Below, piece by piece: positions 54,860-63,966 of a DNA stretch of 64,000 nt. The DNA lies in NCBI RefSeq assembly GCF_900142645.1, contig NZ_FRBP01000007.1, forward strand, positions 212,662 to 276,661, given 5' to 3'. The notes beneath the pieces are model-generated. The model saw only the letters and a program-made list of their open reading frames with translations. It had not been told where the DNA came from and did not search any database. The translations under genes were made by a program, and so were the position numbers. The first letter of the stretch is position 1, and each line of letters opens with the position of its first letter. The DNA comes from Eubacterium callanderi. GTDB taxonomy: Bacteria; Bacillota; Clostridia; Eubacteriales; Eubacteriaceae.

Positions 54860-56512
54860 ATGAGCAGGAAAAAACAAGTTAATCAGAAAATCACAGCCCT
54901 TTATTGCCGTATCTCTCTGGAGGATGGCGGCGATAATGAAAGCATGAGCATCAGCAACCAGAAACTTATGCTCCGGGACTTTGCCGAAAAAAATGGGATG
55001 TTCCAGTATGAGTATTATGTAGATGACGGTTATACAGGCCGCAACTTCAACCGCCCCTCTTTCCAGCGCATGATTGCCGATATTCAGGCGGGAAAGATAG
55101 GCTGCGTTATCACCAAAGACCTGTCCAGGCTGGGCAGGAATTATATCGAAGCTGGCAGCTATATCGAAATCTTTTTCCCAAAACACAATGTACGCTATAT
55201 TGCCATTACAGACGGAGTGGACAGCCTGACCCGTCAGGAAATGGACATTACGCCGTTTAAGAATATCCTGAACGATATGTACAGCCGGGATATTTCCAAA
55301 AAGGTGCTGGCAGGGCGTATGACCCGTTCCCGGCAGGGGAAGTTTTGTGGTGGGCAGCCGCCCCTCGGTTTGATGCGTGACCCGGAGGATAAGGGACATT
55401 TGATCCGTGACCCTGAGACAGCACCGGTAATCCGAAAAATCTATGATATGGCGCTGGATGGCTGGGGATGCATGCGGATTGCAAAGCAGCTCATGGATGA
55501 TAAAGTCCCGATCACCAGAGTAAAAAGCAACACAGAATGTGATGTAAATTACTATTCATGGGGAAGTGCAAGAATCAGCCATATTCTGCGGAATCCCTTT
55601 TATAAGGGCGCACATCTGGTCTGCCGGACACATCAGAAAGGGATTCGCTCCAACACCTATGACATTATCCCTCGTGAGGACTGGGAAATTATCGAGGATT
55701 GCCATGAAGCAATCATCTCCCCGGAAGAATGGGAGCAGGTACAGGAAATCATTGACCGCAGACCAACCATTATGAAGGGCAACTCCTGCCCCTTTTATAA
55801 CCTGTTCCACGGTATCATTTATTGTGCGACTTGCGGAAAGTCCATGCAGGTGCGGTATGAAAAGGTTGGCAGAACCGGAAAGAATCGTTTTACCGGCGAA
55901 CAGCGAGAACCGATTGATAAGGCGTATTATATCTGCCAGACCTACAACAGGCTGGGCAAGAACGCCTGTACCAGCCACAAGATCGAAGCCAGAGATTTGT
56001 ACAACCTTGTGCTGAAAGATATTCAGGAACTGGCAAAGACTGCGCTCAAAGATGCCGATGCTTTTTATCAGCGGCTGAGCAGCCGGATGGAGCGCCGGTA
56101 TCTTCTGGATGTCTCCCAGACACAGAAGGAATGTCAACGACTGGAAAGCAGGAATCGTGAAATTGATGAGATGTTCCTGAGCCTATATACCGATAAGGCA
56201 AAAGGAATCCTGACTGAGCAGCGTTTTATGAAGCTGACAGCAACACTGGAACAAGAGCAGGAAGCCAACCAGAAGCGCCTGCAAGACCTACTGTTGATGA
56301 TGCGCCACTCTGACGAACAGGAAAATGAAGTCCGCACCTTCATCAAAGAAATCCGGCGCTATGCAGCCATTGAAGAACTGGATGAAGCGGTGCTGAACCG
56401 GCTCATCAGCAAAATTTTGGTGGGCGAAGTCAAGAAGATTGACGGACAGAAGGTGCAGGAAGTCAGAATCGTTTATAACTTTGTCGGAGAAATCCCGGAG
56501 ATTACAGCATAA
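54860..56512 (+). CDS. Large serine recombinase (TnpX/TndX-like)
   Basis: A 550-residue site-specific recombinase. The resolvase domain (about 10-160) contains ALYCRISLEDGG with the nucleophile Ser19 and KDLSRLGRNYIEAG. A recombinase domain (about 165-290), a zinc ribbon with CATCGK and a late CTSH pair (about 318-375), and a C-terminal coiled coil (about 410-475) follow. AGGAG precedes ATG 54860. It is the likely enzyme for excision and insertion at the GA-bearing ends of this element. Confidence 0.9.
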   Translation: MSRKKQVNQKITALYCRISLEDGGDNESMSISNQKLMLRDFAEKNGMFQYEYYVDDGYTGRNFNRPSFQRMIADIQAGKIGCVITKDLSRLGRNYIEAGSYIEIFFPKHNVRYIAITDGVDSLTRQEMDITPFKNILNDMYSRDISKKVLAGRMTRSRQGKFCGGQPPLGLMRDPEDKGHLIRDPETAPVIRKIYDMALDGWGCMRIAKQLMDDKVPITRVKSNTECDVNYYSWGSARISHILRNPFYKGAHLVCRTHQKGIRSNTYDIIPREDWEIIEDCHEAIISPEEWEQVQEIIDRRPTIMKGNSCPFYNLFHGIIYCATCGKSMQVRYEKVGRTGKNRFTGEQREPIDKAYYICQTYNRLGKNACTSHKIEARDLYNLVLKDIQELAKTALKDADAFYQRLSSRMERRYLLDVSQTQKECQRLESRNREIDEMFLSLYTDKAKGILTEQRFMKLTATLEQEQEANQKRLQDLLLMMRHSDEQENEVRTFIKEIRRYAAIEELDEAVLNRLISKILVGEVKKIDGQKVQEVRIVYNFVGEIPEITA

Positions 56513-56625
56513 TCATTTCGCCTCATCTCTCAATCAGCGAGGGATGAGGCTTTTCTTTTTGTAAAATTGCAATAGATATATTCATAATTTATTTACAATT
56601 AAATTCCTAGCCGTACAGCAGAAAA

Positions 56626-57465
56626 ATGATGACGAAAGATGATGCAAATGCTATAATGTTTGCATATAGATATGACAATTTGACCATATCGGAATCTTTA
56701 TTCAAACAGATGATTGGAGATATTGCTATTATGAGAAATCCATGGCCAATTTTCAGCATTGCGGCTCTCTCCGGAGCTGCGTGCCTGATATATGATCACT
56801 TTTTTTCTTACGAGACTATGTGGATTGCTGTTGTAGTGTTTCTTGCGCTGCTTGCTCTATGCTTTTTCGCATATTGCAAATATGAACACTGGCTGGCAAA
56901 GAAACTTAACCCCTATGTGGTGGCGTATCAAAGCGACCATAATCTTGAGAATTTGAAACAGGGATTGGATCGCTGGCGTCCTTGGGCACTCAGCAAGCAT
57001 TCCAAAAACATCATTACAGCGAACTGGTTCTCCGCTCTGCTGGAACAACAGCGCTGGACAGAAGCGGAAGAAACTTTGGAGCAGTTTTTGCATCGAGCAA
57101 AAAATACGCAGGATAAACTGGGGTATCACCTACTTCGTGAAGATTACGCAAGGGCGATCGGAGACACTGAATTAGAGAAGCAGGAACGACTTCTAAGCGA
57201 ACAGCTAAAAACCCAGCTTGGAAATAAAAAGGGAGAATCAAGAATACCCGCAAGCGCCAAAGAGAGTAAATATGCTTTCTTTTGCTGGCTCTCTTTCAGC
57301 GTTGGTCTGGCACTGTTCGGAATCATCAGCAATATCGCCACCGGGGACTCAATCCTTGGATCGTTTGGAGCCGGAGTTTTTATTTTGGGCTTGTTCTCGT
57401 TCCCAGTCTGCTTGATCTGGCTGATTCTCTGGTTGATCCGGCGCAGAAAGGAGGCTGCTAAATGA
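56626..57465 (+). CDS. Cargo membrane protein, unknown function
   Basis: A protein of up to 279 residues with two hydrophobic segments near the N-terminus, a soluble helical middle with repeat-like AEETLEQFLHRAKNTQDK, and two C-terminal segments ending RRRKEAAK. The start is uncertain: ATG 56626 has no ribosome-binding site, while ATG 56731 has TGGAGA at a fair distance and a TATAAT at 56653. It overlaps the next gene by four bases. It is the first of the cargo genes; I do not recognise a family. Confidence 0.6.
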   Translation: MMTKDDANAIMFAYRYDNLTISESLFKQMIGDIAIMRNPWPIFSIAALSGAACLIYDHFFSYETMWIAVVVFLALLALCFFAYCKYEHWLAKKLNPYVVAYQSDHNLENLKQGLDRWRPWALSKHSKNIITANWFSALLEQQRWTEAEETLEQFLHRAKNTQDKLGYHLLREDYARAIGDTELEKQERLLSEQLKTQLGNKKGESRIPASAKESKYAFFCWLSFSVGLALFGIISNIATGDSILGSFGAGVFILGLFSFPVCLIWLILWLIRRRKEAAK

Positions 57466-58049
57466 CTTATATCCTCCCGGTACTCTATGTAATTGTGTCT
57501 TATACATTCTTTCTTTTGGCAGTTCATTTTGGCAATGCAATCACATTGCAGATAGTATCGATCCTTCTGCCCTTTATTATGGGGATCGTCAATTTGATTG
57601 TTGTGCTGACCGTAGGAAGAAAGTGGTCGAGAAAAACATTGCTGAACTGCACTTTGATTATCAAGTATGGACTAATCCCGTTCTACCTGATCGGAGGGAG
57701 CATCACTGTATATGTAACGCTGATGGCATTCTTCCCATTGCCGCTGATGGCGTTGTTCGGACTGGTAACCATTGTTTTTTTGATTTTGGGATACGGGATT
57801 CTATTAGGGGCAGCTCCCTATGCTATCGCTTATCTGATAAAGTCATGCAAAGACGGCATACATCCGAAATGGTTGGCGGTTTTAGCTGGAATCTGCCAGT
57901 TCTTCTTTTCCTTTGATGTACTTGCAATGATGGTTCTGACATTAAAGGAGCGGCACAGGGTCAAAACGACGATTGCCGTTTTCTGTGCAATGTGTCTTGC
58001 GCTCCTGCTTATCGTACTCTATGTGGTCATGACGCTGATAGGGGCATAA
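57462..58049 (+). CDS. Cargo multi-pass membrane protein
   Basis: A 195-residue protein with five to six hydrophobic segments covering most of its length. It is translationally coupled (ATGA) to the preceding membrane protein, behind AAAGGAGG. No transporter or enzyme motif is visible. The pair probably forms a membrane complex. Function unknown. Confidence 0.65.
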   Translation: MTYILPVLYVIVSYTFFLLAVHFGNAITLQIVSILLPFIMGIVNLIVVLTVGRKWSRKTLLNCTLIIKYGLIPFYLIGGSITVYVTLMAFFPLPLMALFGLVTIVFLILGYGILLGAAPYAIAYLIKSCKDGIHPKWLAVLAGICQFFFSFDVLAMMVLTLKERHRVKTTIAVFCAMCLALLLIVLYVVMTLIGA

Positions 58050-58123
58050 TCGACCTTTATATAGGATATGAGTTGTTCATACATAAAACAAATTTGATAG
58101 AATCGCAAAAAGGATTTACGCTT

Positions 58124-59236
58124 ATGAAAAAACAATGGATTGCTTTACTGACAGGATGTGTGCTGGTATGCAGTATGCTGGCCGGATGCGGCTCAAAACC
58201 TCAGACATCAGCTCCGGCAGCTGCGGGCAGCGATAAAGGCTGTACGGATGAGGCCATTCTGTCTCAGCTGAAAAATGACGGGACACCTGAGTTCGTACTG
58301 GATGGTACTTACTATACGCTTCCTTTGGAAACTTCCCAGCTGATACAAGCCGGATGGAGTTTGGAAACGGAAGAATATGATGCAGCAGAGGTTTCTCTGC
58401 AACCCGGCGAGCGTATTTATGGGGAACTTTCCAAAGACGATCAGGAAATAGATGTTGCAATCGTAAATGCCGGGACAGAGCCATGCAAGCCTGCTGAGGG
58501 CGGAACGGTGGTAGAACTGGAATACTCTGCCGATAAGGATCAACCAAATCCTGATTTCTTTGTAACGCTCAATGGGATCAACTGTGCGATGTCCAACGCA
58601 GCTTTACAAAAGGCGCTGGAAGGTGTAGACGGATATAAACTGAATTCCGCAGGAAATATCGACATCAATCGTACTGTTGATGATGATGAAATTGCTGTTT
58701 ATAAAGTCATTCTGGATGATGACTACACAGCAATCACGCTTGCTTCGGACAATGTTTTTGAATACAAGGATTATCAGCCGCAAGAGGTAAAAGAACAGGC
58801 ATCTAATGAAAAGATTGCCGCTTACAAGGATACTACAAAAGCCGAGATGGAGCCGTATGCTCAGGATTTCAATGCGATCATCGAGGGATATGAAGAAAAT
58901 ATGGTCGTTGGATTTTACAGTGAAGGTACTATTTGGGGCGAAGAAGTCGGTGAATATAAATCTATTGCCGGAACGCCGCTCGCTTCGGATGTGTCTCTCT
59001 ACATCGCAGAGGATACAACCGGCCAGCTCTACTGTATTGCTAACCAGATTTTGAATGAAGATGGTACTGTAAGCACTGCCATTGAGCTTGAGGAAGGCGA
59101 TCAGGTCAAGGTTTGGGGTTATGCTTCACAGTATCTGGAATTGCAGGAAGGTCTGAAAATCGTCGTGGTTCAGCCTGGTATCATTGAACGCAACGGCGAA
59201 CTGGTGATCCTGGACAAAAATTTGAAAGCAGACTAA
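58124..59236 (+). CDS. Cargo lipoprotein with a mixed-beta extracellular part
   Basis: A 370-residue protein. The signal peptide ends in a lipobox (MLAGCGSK), so it is anchored outside the membrane. ATG 58124 is chosen because the signal peptide begins there; the longer frame is in the upstream gap. The mature part is acidic and rich in Gln, Glu and Thr. It contains an YGELSKDDQEIDVAIVNAGTEPCKP block and a C-terminal region resembling an OB-like stretch (DQVKVWGYASQYLELQEG). No enzyme motif is recognised. Confidence 0.7.
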   Translation: MKKQWIALLTGCVLVCSMLAGCGSKPQTSAPAAAGSDKGCTDEAILSQLKNDGTPEFVLDGTYYTLPLETSQLIQAGWSLETEEYDAAEVSLQPGERIYGELSKDDQEIDVAIVNAGTEPCKPAEGGTVVELEYSADKDQPNPDFFVTLNGINCAMSNAALQKALEGVDGYKLNSAGNIDINRTVDDDEIAVYKVILDDDYTAITLASDNVFEYKDYQPQEVKEQASNEKIAAYKDTTKAEMEPYAQDFNAIIEGYEENMVVGFYSEGTIWGEEVGEYKSIAGTPLASDVSLYIAEDTTGQLYCIANQILNEDGTVSTAIELEEGDQVKVWGYASQYLELQEGLKIVVVQPGIIERNGELVILDKNLKAD

Positions 59237-59316
59237 TGCTTTTGAACGCCGGGTGCATCTATCAAAGGATTGCATCCGGCGTTCTCAACTTAAAACAATA
59301 ATTAGGAGGAACAATT

Positions 59317-59775
59317 ATGCTTACAATGAATGAAAAAGATAAAAATGAAATGCTGGAAGCCATTTTGAAGGAAAACGAAGCCTATCAGTGCAAGTTATGG
59401 GCGGTCATCATGGCCGGAGCTGATACCTATGCACTGATTGGAGGACTTTCTACACTGACGGGGGGTGCTGCCGCTGCATTAGGCGCACTGAGCAATGCTT
59501 ACTGCTATCTGGGAGTTACCGAGAAACACCTGAATATGGTCATTGTAAATTCCGTCAATGTCTCAAAAATTGAAAACCGGCTTTCTCTGCCCTTAAGCAG
59601 CATAACAAAGGCAGAAGTCAAGGGTGGGCTGCTGCCCGGAAGAAAAGTCGTAATGCTGCATTTTGGAAAAGAAAAAATGAAAATTTCTTTGATGAACAAT
59701 GCGATTGGCTCTGATATTCAGGGGCAGAAAGAAAATGTTGAGATGTTCTGCCAGATTGTTTCCAAACTCGGATAA
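59317..59775 (+). CDS. Cargo protein with PH-like domain
   Basis: A 152-residue protein. A glycine/alanine-rich hydrophobic stretch (about 35-65) is followed by a beta-rich part (SVNVSKIENRLSLPLSSITKAEVKGGLLPGRKVVML) resembling bacterial PH domains that read membrane or protein partners. AGGAGG precedes the ATG. It lies between two lipoprotein genes. The precise role is unknown. Confidence 0.6.
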   Translation: MLTMNEKDKNEMLEAILKENEAYQCKLWAVIMAGADTYALIGGLSTLTGGAAAALGALSNAYCYLGVTEKHLNMVIVNSVNVSKIENRLSLPLSSITKAEVKGGLLPGRKVVMLHFGKEKMKISLMNNAIGSDIQGQKENVEMFCQIVSKLG

Positions 59776-59805
59776 CCAGTATTATAAAGTGAGAGGAATC
59801 AGAGT

Positions 59806-60393
59806 ATGAAAAAAATCTTAATTGTGTTATTAACTATGGTGTTGCTCCTTGCTGGATGCGGCAAAAATGGGGCTTCATCGCCACAATCTCCCTCTGATGA
59901 ATCTGTGGCGGATCGGCAGAAACCCTCTTCTTCCGAAACCGAAATATCATCTGAAGATCATGCGATTCCCGGAAGTTATACCGTCCCGGAGGGATGGGAG
60001 AAATCTGAGAAGCATTCTACTGATTCGCAGATTTTCTACATAGAGGAAGGTCACGAAAATGATGAAAAGCCGGACAACATATCCATCCATGTAGGAAAGA
60101 ACAAATATAGTCTGGAGGAGCATGAGCAGTTCCGGGATGCGATCGTCCAACAGATTTTGATGCAGCTGGATGGTATTGAAGCTCAACTGAACGGGGATGG
60201 AACCTATACCGAGCAGGGAGATCTGCTTTATATCTTTACCATCGACGAGGGCGATATTGTCACCACGCAATACTATATTGTAAGGGATTACGGGTTCTGC
60301 CTGATCCAGCTTACAAATTTCAGCGGATCAGAAACCACGGAACAGGCCGCCAGGGACATGGTAGATAGCTTTGTTTGGGATACAGAAGGATAA
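59806..60393 (+). CDS. Cargo lipoprotein, unknown function
   Basis: A 195-residue protein with a lipobox (LLLAGCGK, Cys near 19), a Ser/Pro-rich linker (about 22-50) and a compact C-terminal domain starting at GSYTVPEGWEKSEK. Its shape suits an extracellular binding or inhibitor domain. GAGAGGA precedes ATG 59806. It has no recognised enzymatic motif. Confidence 0.68.
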   Translation: MKKILIVLLTMVLLLAGCGKNGASSPQSPSDESVADRQKPSSSETEISSEDHAIPGSYTVPEGWEKSEKHSTDSQIFYIEEGHENDEKPDNISIHVGKNKYSLEEHEQFRDAIVQQILMQLDGIEAQLNGDGTYTEQGDLLYIFTIDEGDIVTTQYYIVRDYGFCLIQLTNFSGSETTEQAARDMVDSFVWDTEG

Positions 60394-60433
60394 ATTGACA
60401 CAGGAACCGTGATTTTATAGGAAAACGACGAAG

Positions 60434-61639
60434 ATGGAGAAACGAAAACTTTCAGGAAAAACAATTTTGAAGCTGGCAGGGGCACTTTTGACTTTGGCTT
60501 ATTTGGGATTTTGCCTCTATGCAGGTATTACCGGGAAATTTCCGAATATGCACAGAGTCGAGCATGTGATGCGTTTTGGCGACCTTAAAAACTGGGTGTC
60601 TGGCGGGATATCGGCTGTGATGATTTTTGCCCTGTGTATTACTTCTGCGCTCAATGACCTCAATCTCCAGAAGGGACGCAAAAAATCATTTTTACCGTTT
60701 TTTCTTACTATGATTTTGCCAATTATCCTTTTACTGCTTTTGGAGTCTTATCTGGATATTGGTTGGATCGGGATTGCCCTTTATGCCGGTATTGCAGTTT
60801 TTCTATTTGGAGTTGCATGGACTCCACAACTGTTGAATCAGTGGATCGCCCGCCGACTTTTGCGTGATGAACCTATGAGCGGCAAACAACAGGTACAGAT
60901 CATTGAATGGATTCATTTTCATCCGCTGAAAAAGCTGCTGATTTTCGGGCTGTGGGGCTTTGGCGTCGTGCTGGTTCTGCGTGGCATCTGGGTAACGGCA
61001 ACTGGAAAAATCGAAATGGACGGAGAGCTTTTCTTGTTTTTACTTGGTACAGCAGTTCTGGTTGTGGCGCTGTTTCAGAAAATGAGACGCTATATCTGCG
61101 CGCCTTACCGGAACATACCGGTACTGAATCAGATTCTCAGCAAAAATCAGCTGGAGCTACTGCTGGATGGAGAACATTTTGAACCAATAGAGTTTGAAGA
61201 TGAGGGCATGAAAAAGTATCTGGAAATATACCAAAGCCAGAACTGGATGCTGATTGGCGGTAAGCTGCTCTCAAAAAAGCTGGCTTTATGGTTCACAATG
61301 AATCGGTTCAGAAACCATACTTCCTTGAAGGTACTTTACCTGAACGGCATGACTGCCAAAGCGACAGTCGATCTGGATATTCGAGGGGACCGGTACAAGG
61401 AGTTTACTGCTGTGCTGAAAGAATTGATTGGATACGAAGGCACACTTAAACTGTATGAAAAAGAAGAACAGCTGGCACAGAAATTTGCGTCTTTTTTCCC
61501 AGAGCAAACTTCCGAACAGGACCGTGTCGCTGCTTTTCTTTCTCAGGATGTGACGCTGATCCGGCAGGATTACATTCAGACCTTCTCTCCGCCGCCAGAT
61601 TCCCGAAAGAAAAAACGGAGTAGACGGGAACGGGAATAA
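60434..61639 (+). CDS. Cargo membrane protein with cytosolic C-terminal domain
   Basis: A 401-residue protein with about five to six hydrophobic segments in the first 215 residues and a soluble C-terminal half ending in a very basic tail (RKKKRSRRERE). The soluble part has LLLDGEHFEPIEFEDEGMKKYLEIYQSQNWMLIGG. The ribosome-binding site is weak. Similar in plan to the other cargo membrane proteins; the family is not recognised. Confidence 0.65.
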   Translation: MEKRKLSGKTILKLAGALLTLAYLGFCLYAGITGKFPNMHRVEHVMRFGDLKNWVSGGISAVMIFALCITSALNDLNLQKGRKKSFLPFFLTMILPIILLLLLESYLDIGWIGIALYAGIAVFLFGVAWTPQLLNQWIARRLLRDEPMSGKQQVQIIEWIHFHPLKKLLIFGLWGFGVVLVLRGIWVTATGKIEMDGELFLFLLGTAVLVVALFQKMRRYICAPYRNIPVLNQILSKNQLELLLDGEHFEPIEFEDEGMKKYLEIYQSQNWMLIGGKLLSKKLALWFTMNRFRNHTSLKVLYLNGMTAKATVDLDIRGDRYKEFTAVLKELIGYEGTLKLYEKEEQLAQKFASFFPEQTSEQDRVAAFLSQDVTLIRQDYIQTFSPPPDSRKKKRSRRERE

Positions 61640-61708
61640 AATATTTTCTTCATTTTTCAATGGAGAAAGGCTTACAAAAATAAAGAGAATTTAACTTGGG
61701 GGTTACCT

Positions 61709-62254
61709 ATGAACTATGATATGAATATGATTAAATACCGCAAAAATGGTTTTTTTAGAATTGCAGCAGCTATTCTGATTATCTGTTTTACACTATTGGG
61801 GCTTACCGCTTGCGCCGGTACTACTGACAGCAAAGATAATAACGATGATAATGCACTGATACAAGGAACATGGGAAATAGATACCGGCTCTGGTGCTGGT
61901 TATAAATTCGTTGACGATAAGTTTATGTGGTTAAAATCCATCGAGAATGTTAACGATAACTACTGGTACGGAGATGTTGAGTATTATAAAGGTGCTGAAG
62001 CAATGGATATAGCAGGACTAACAGAGGAGGAACTTAAGAGCAGCCTGCCAGGTCTTAAACCTGAAAACATTTTTGTAACAAAATTAGATCCCGAAAAAAT
62101 CATTACCGATGGTGAGGATAAAACTGCTACCAATATGAACGACCAAACCTTATGGACTCGCTTATGGCTTATTGAAGAAAATGAGGACAGTGTTGCTGCG
62201 GTAGTGTTTGATTTAGAAACTTTTAGTATGGAGAGCTACACTAAAGTTAAGTAA
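61709..62254 (+). CDS. Cargo lipoprotein, unknown function
   Basis: A 181-residue protein. The signal peptide ends in GLTACAG, a lipobox with Cys near residue 36. The mature part begins with an Asp/Asn-rich spacer and then LIQGTWEIDTGSGAGYKFVDD, reminiscent of lipocalin-like beta-barrel lipoproteins. GGGGGTT lies before ATG 61709. Base composition is more AT-rich than the preceding cargo genes, hinting at separate acquisition. Confidence 0.68.
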   Translation: MNYDMNMIKYRKNGFFRIAAAILIICFTLLGLTACAGTTDSKDNNDDNALIQGTWEIDTGSGAGYKFVDDKFMWLKSIENVNDNYWYGDVEYYKGAEAMDIAGLTEEELKSSLPGLKPENIFVTKLDPEKIITDGEDKTATNMNDQTLWTRLWLIEENEDSVAAVVFDLETFSMESYTKVK

Positions 62255-62313
62255 AAAACAAAAATTAGAAGTTGTGTAATTGAAATGTCACAGATGTATT
62301 GGGAGAAAGTGTT

Positions 62314-62727
62314 ATGGTTGGGTTTAAAGTGAAGTATTATTGGTTTCAAATAGGAAGTGAAGATTTTTTATTTTCATTTTTTTCAACGGTTGCTTATAAT
62401 TTGGAAAATAAAAAATGGGGAACTAAATTTCCAGTCATTATGAACGAATTGTATTTAGGTGAATTAAATAGTTCCCGTATTCCTGAAGCTATCAATGAAT
62501 TGGAACAGATGAAGCAAGGATTAGCAAAATATTCTCCAAATAAAGTAATATGGAATATAAAAAATCTATCTGCCCAGCCACCGTGGGGAACAAATATCAG
62601 CGATGATATAACCGATTTATCAAATTATTTTGTTACAAGTGACGGTGAGGATTTTATTACAATTTTCAATCATGCCTTGCTAAAAGCAGAAGAACTTAAT
62701 TGTGCACTAAAAATAACAAGTATTTGA
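62314..62727 (+). CDS. Imm70-like immunity protein
   Basis: A 137-residue soluble protein resembling the Imm70 family of polymorphic-toxin immunity proteins, from the blocks FSFFSTVAYNLENKKWGTKFPVIMNELY and LSAQPPWGTNISDDITDLSNYFVTSDG. ATG 62314 is preferred because GGGAG lies nine bases upstream; a TTG at 62299 is in frame. No cognate toxin gene is next to it, so it is an orphan. Immunity function is inferred from family resemblance. Confidence 0.6.
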   Translation: MVGFKVKYYWFQIGSEDFLFSFFSTVAYNLENKKWGTKFPVIMNELYLGELNSSRIPEAINELEQMKQGLAKYSPNKVIWNIKNLSAQPPWGTNISDDITDLSNYFVTSDGEDFITIFNHALLKAEELNCALKITSI

Positions 62728-62794
62728 TATTTACACAACCCCAGTTTGTATAACTGGCAACCCAACCACAATTAAATATTCACAGCTCTACTAA

Positions 62795-62826
62795 GCAGGA
62801 GATCCGAAAAGGTCTCCTGCTTTTTT
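62795..62826 (+). terminator. Terminator at the end of the cargo
   Basis: GCAGGAGATCC (62795-62805) pairs with GGTCTCCTGC (62811-62820), with one bulge, followed by six T's. The remaining 125 bases to the right end hold no gene. Confidence 0.85.
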
Positions 62827-62923
62827 GCACCCTAAATTAAATGTATCACAGCTAAAACTATCGAAAACAAAATAGGCAGATACCATAAAAGAAGTTTTTC
62901 TTTGGATAGTGCTTGTCTTTTTT

Positions 62924-62960
62924 GAATTCATCACTTGACATTGTGGCAAAGAGCTTATGA
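62924..62960. other. Right junction (attR) of the nested element
   Basis: The element ends ...TGTGGCAAA-GA (GA at 62951-62952), after which virD4 coding sequence resumes (GCTTATGAGCCAAGATG). The subterminal 28 bases are the inverted counterpart of the left end. Confidence 0.85.
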
Positions 62961-63178
62961 GCCAAGATGAAATTACAGTCATGGATGGCGGTAAATGTAT
63001 TTTTCAGCTTCGTGGTGTCAGACCTTTTCTATCAGATAAATTCGATATTACAAAGCATAAGAACTATAAGCTACTGGAGGATTATAATAAGAAAAATTTG
63101 TTTGACATAGAAAGCTATATGAAGCGAAAAGGAAAAGCAAAATTAAATAGAGAGACGGTTATTACAAGAATGCAGTAA
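62951..63178 (+). pseudogene. virD4: VirD4/TcpA coupling protein, 3' fragment
   Basis: The C-terminal 75 or so residues of the coupling protein (MSQDEITVMDGGKCIFQLRG and RPFLSDKFDITKHKNYKLL), stranded downstream of the nested element. An ATG exists at 62957 but no ribosome-binding site precedes it, so it is unlikely to be translated alone. Precise excision across GA would fuse it in frame to the 5' fragment as Lys-Glu-Leu-Met. Confidence 0.9.
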
Positions 63179-63280
63179 GTCTTAAAAAGATTTGCTGTTT
63201 TTTTATTCAAAATCAGGAGGCAAGATGATAAGGATCAGAAATCCCACTTAAACGAAAACTAAATAGTAAGAGTATCAGCG

Positions 63281-63314
63281 ATTGGAAAAGAAAAACTCCA
63301 GTCGTTTTTTTATT
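63281..63314 (+). terminator. Hairpin before the SSB-like gene
   Basis: CGATTGGA pairs with TCCAGTCG (one G-T pair) and runs into seven T's. Upstream, a tiny ORF of eight codons behind CAGGAGG (about 63224-63250) is the only other thing seen in this gap. Confidence 0.6.
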
Positions 63315-63337
63315 GAAATGAAAAGGAGAAATTTTTA

Positions 63338-63649
63338 ATGAAGCAAGAAATGATTAACATCAACGCCAACTTAGTGGCAGAACCTACTTTCTCAAGTTTT
63401 GAAAAAGAGGGTGAAGAAGTAGAAGTTGTAAACTTTACGCTTGTAAAGAAGTACGGTAAAGGCAAGGAGTACATCAATTGTGCAGCCTATGGAGAAAAAT
63501 CGGAGAAAGCAAAGGACTTTGAAAAAGGCGATTTGATTCATATCTTTGGTTACTTTAAGAAGCGTGAAAAAGAGGGAAAGACTTACAAAAACTTTGTAGT
63601 TAAGTCATATAACAAGATTGAAAAGAAAGAAGAAAGCGAGGAGGAATAA
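63338..63649 (+). CDS. Single-stranded DNA-binding-like protein of the conjugative element
   Basis: A 103-residue OB-fold protein of the short element-type SSB group (INCAAYGEKSEKAKDFEKGDLIHIFGYFKKREKEGKTYKNFVVKSY). It lacks the long acidic C-terminal tail of chromosomal SSB, ending instead in EESEEE. AAAGGAG precedes ATG 63338. It probably protects transfer intermediates. It precedes the Maff2 gene by three bases. Confidence 0.8.
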   Translation: MKQEMININANLVAEPTFSSFEKEGEEVEVVNFTLVKKYGKGKEYINCAAYGEKSEKAKDFEKGDLIHIFGYFKKREKEGKTYKNFVVKSYNKIEKKEESEEE

Positions 63650-63652
63650 ATT

Positions 63653-63811
63653 ATGGAATTTTTTACACAGGCAGTTAATGTATTAAAGATTTTGGTAATG
63701 GCAGTAGGTGCAGGACTTGGAGCATGGGGTGTTATCAACCTGATGGAAGGATATGGCAATGACAATCCAGGTGCAAAATCTCAAGGTATTAAGCAGTTGA
63801 TGGCTAATTAA
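63653..63811 (+). pseudogene. Maff2-family membrane protein, truncated by insertion
   Basis: The first 51 or so residues match Maff2 proteins of Tn1549-type elements (GAGLGAWGVINLMEGYGNDNPGAKSQGIKQLMA), which usually continue with a second membrane helix to about 70 residues. Here the frame ends Ala-Asn-stop at 63811, where sequence character changes. This is best explained by another insertion starting near 63804. Confidence 0.7.
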
Positions 63812-63874
63812 AGGGAACAAAAAGAAAGGAAAAGCACAATCCAGACGGTATCAGCGGCAGTCCACAAGAATAAA

Positions 63875-63903
63875 TTGTGATTTCACAAGATTGGTGCTAT
63901 AAT
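63875..63903 (+). promoter_or_regulatory. Promoter with palindromic operator in the second insertion
   Basis: TTGTGA (63875-63880), a 17-base spacer and TATAAT (63898-63903). The -35 is half of a perfect TTGTGA-TT-TCACAA palindrome (63875-63888). A GC hairpin CCGGGGC-AGCC-GCCCCGG (63920-63937) follows in the leader. Confidence 0.65.
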
Positions 63904-63966
63904 AAGAGAAAAGTTCCTGCCGGGGCAGCCGCCCCGGTGGTATGGATAGGAAGGCGGGAAAGCAAT

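Noticed and set aside
56513-56625. Right end of the nested element directly after the recombinase
   Set aside because: No virD4 sequence or inverted copy of the left end occurs there; both occur at 62924-62960.
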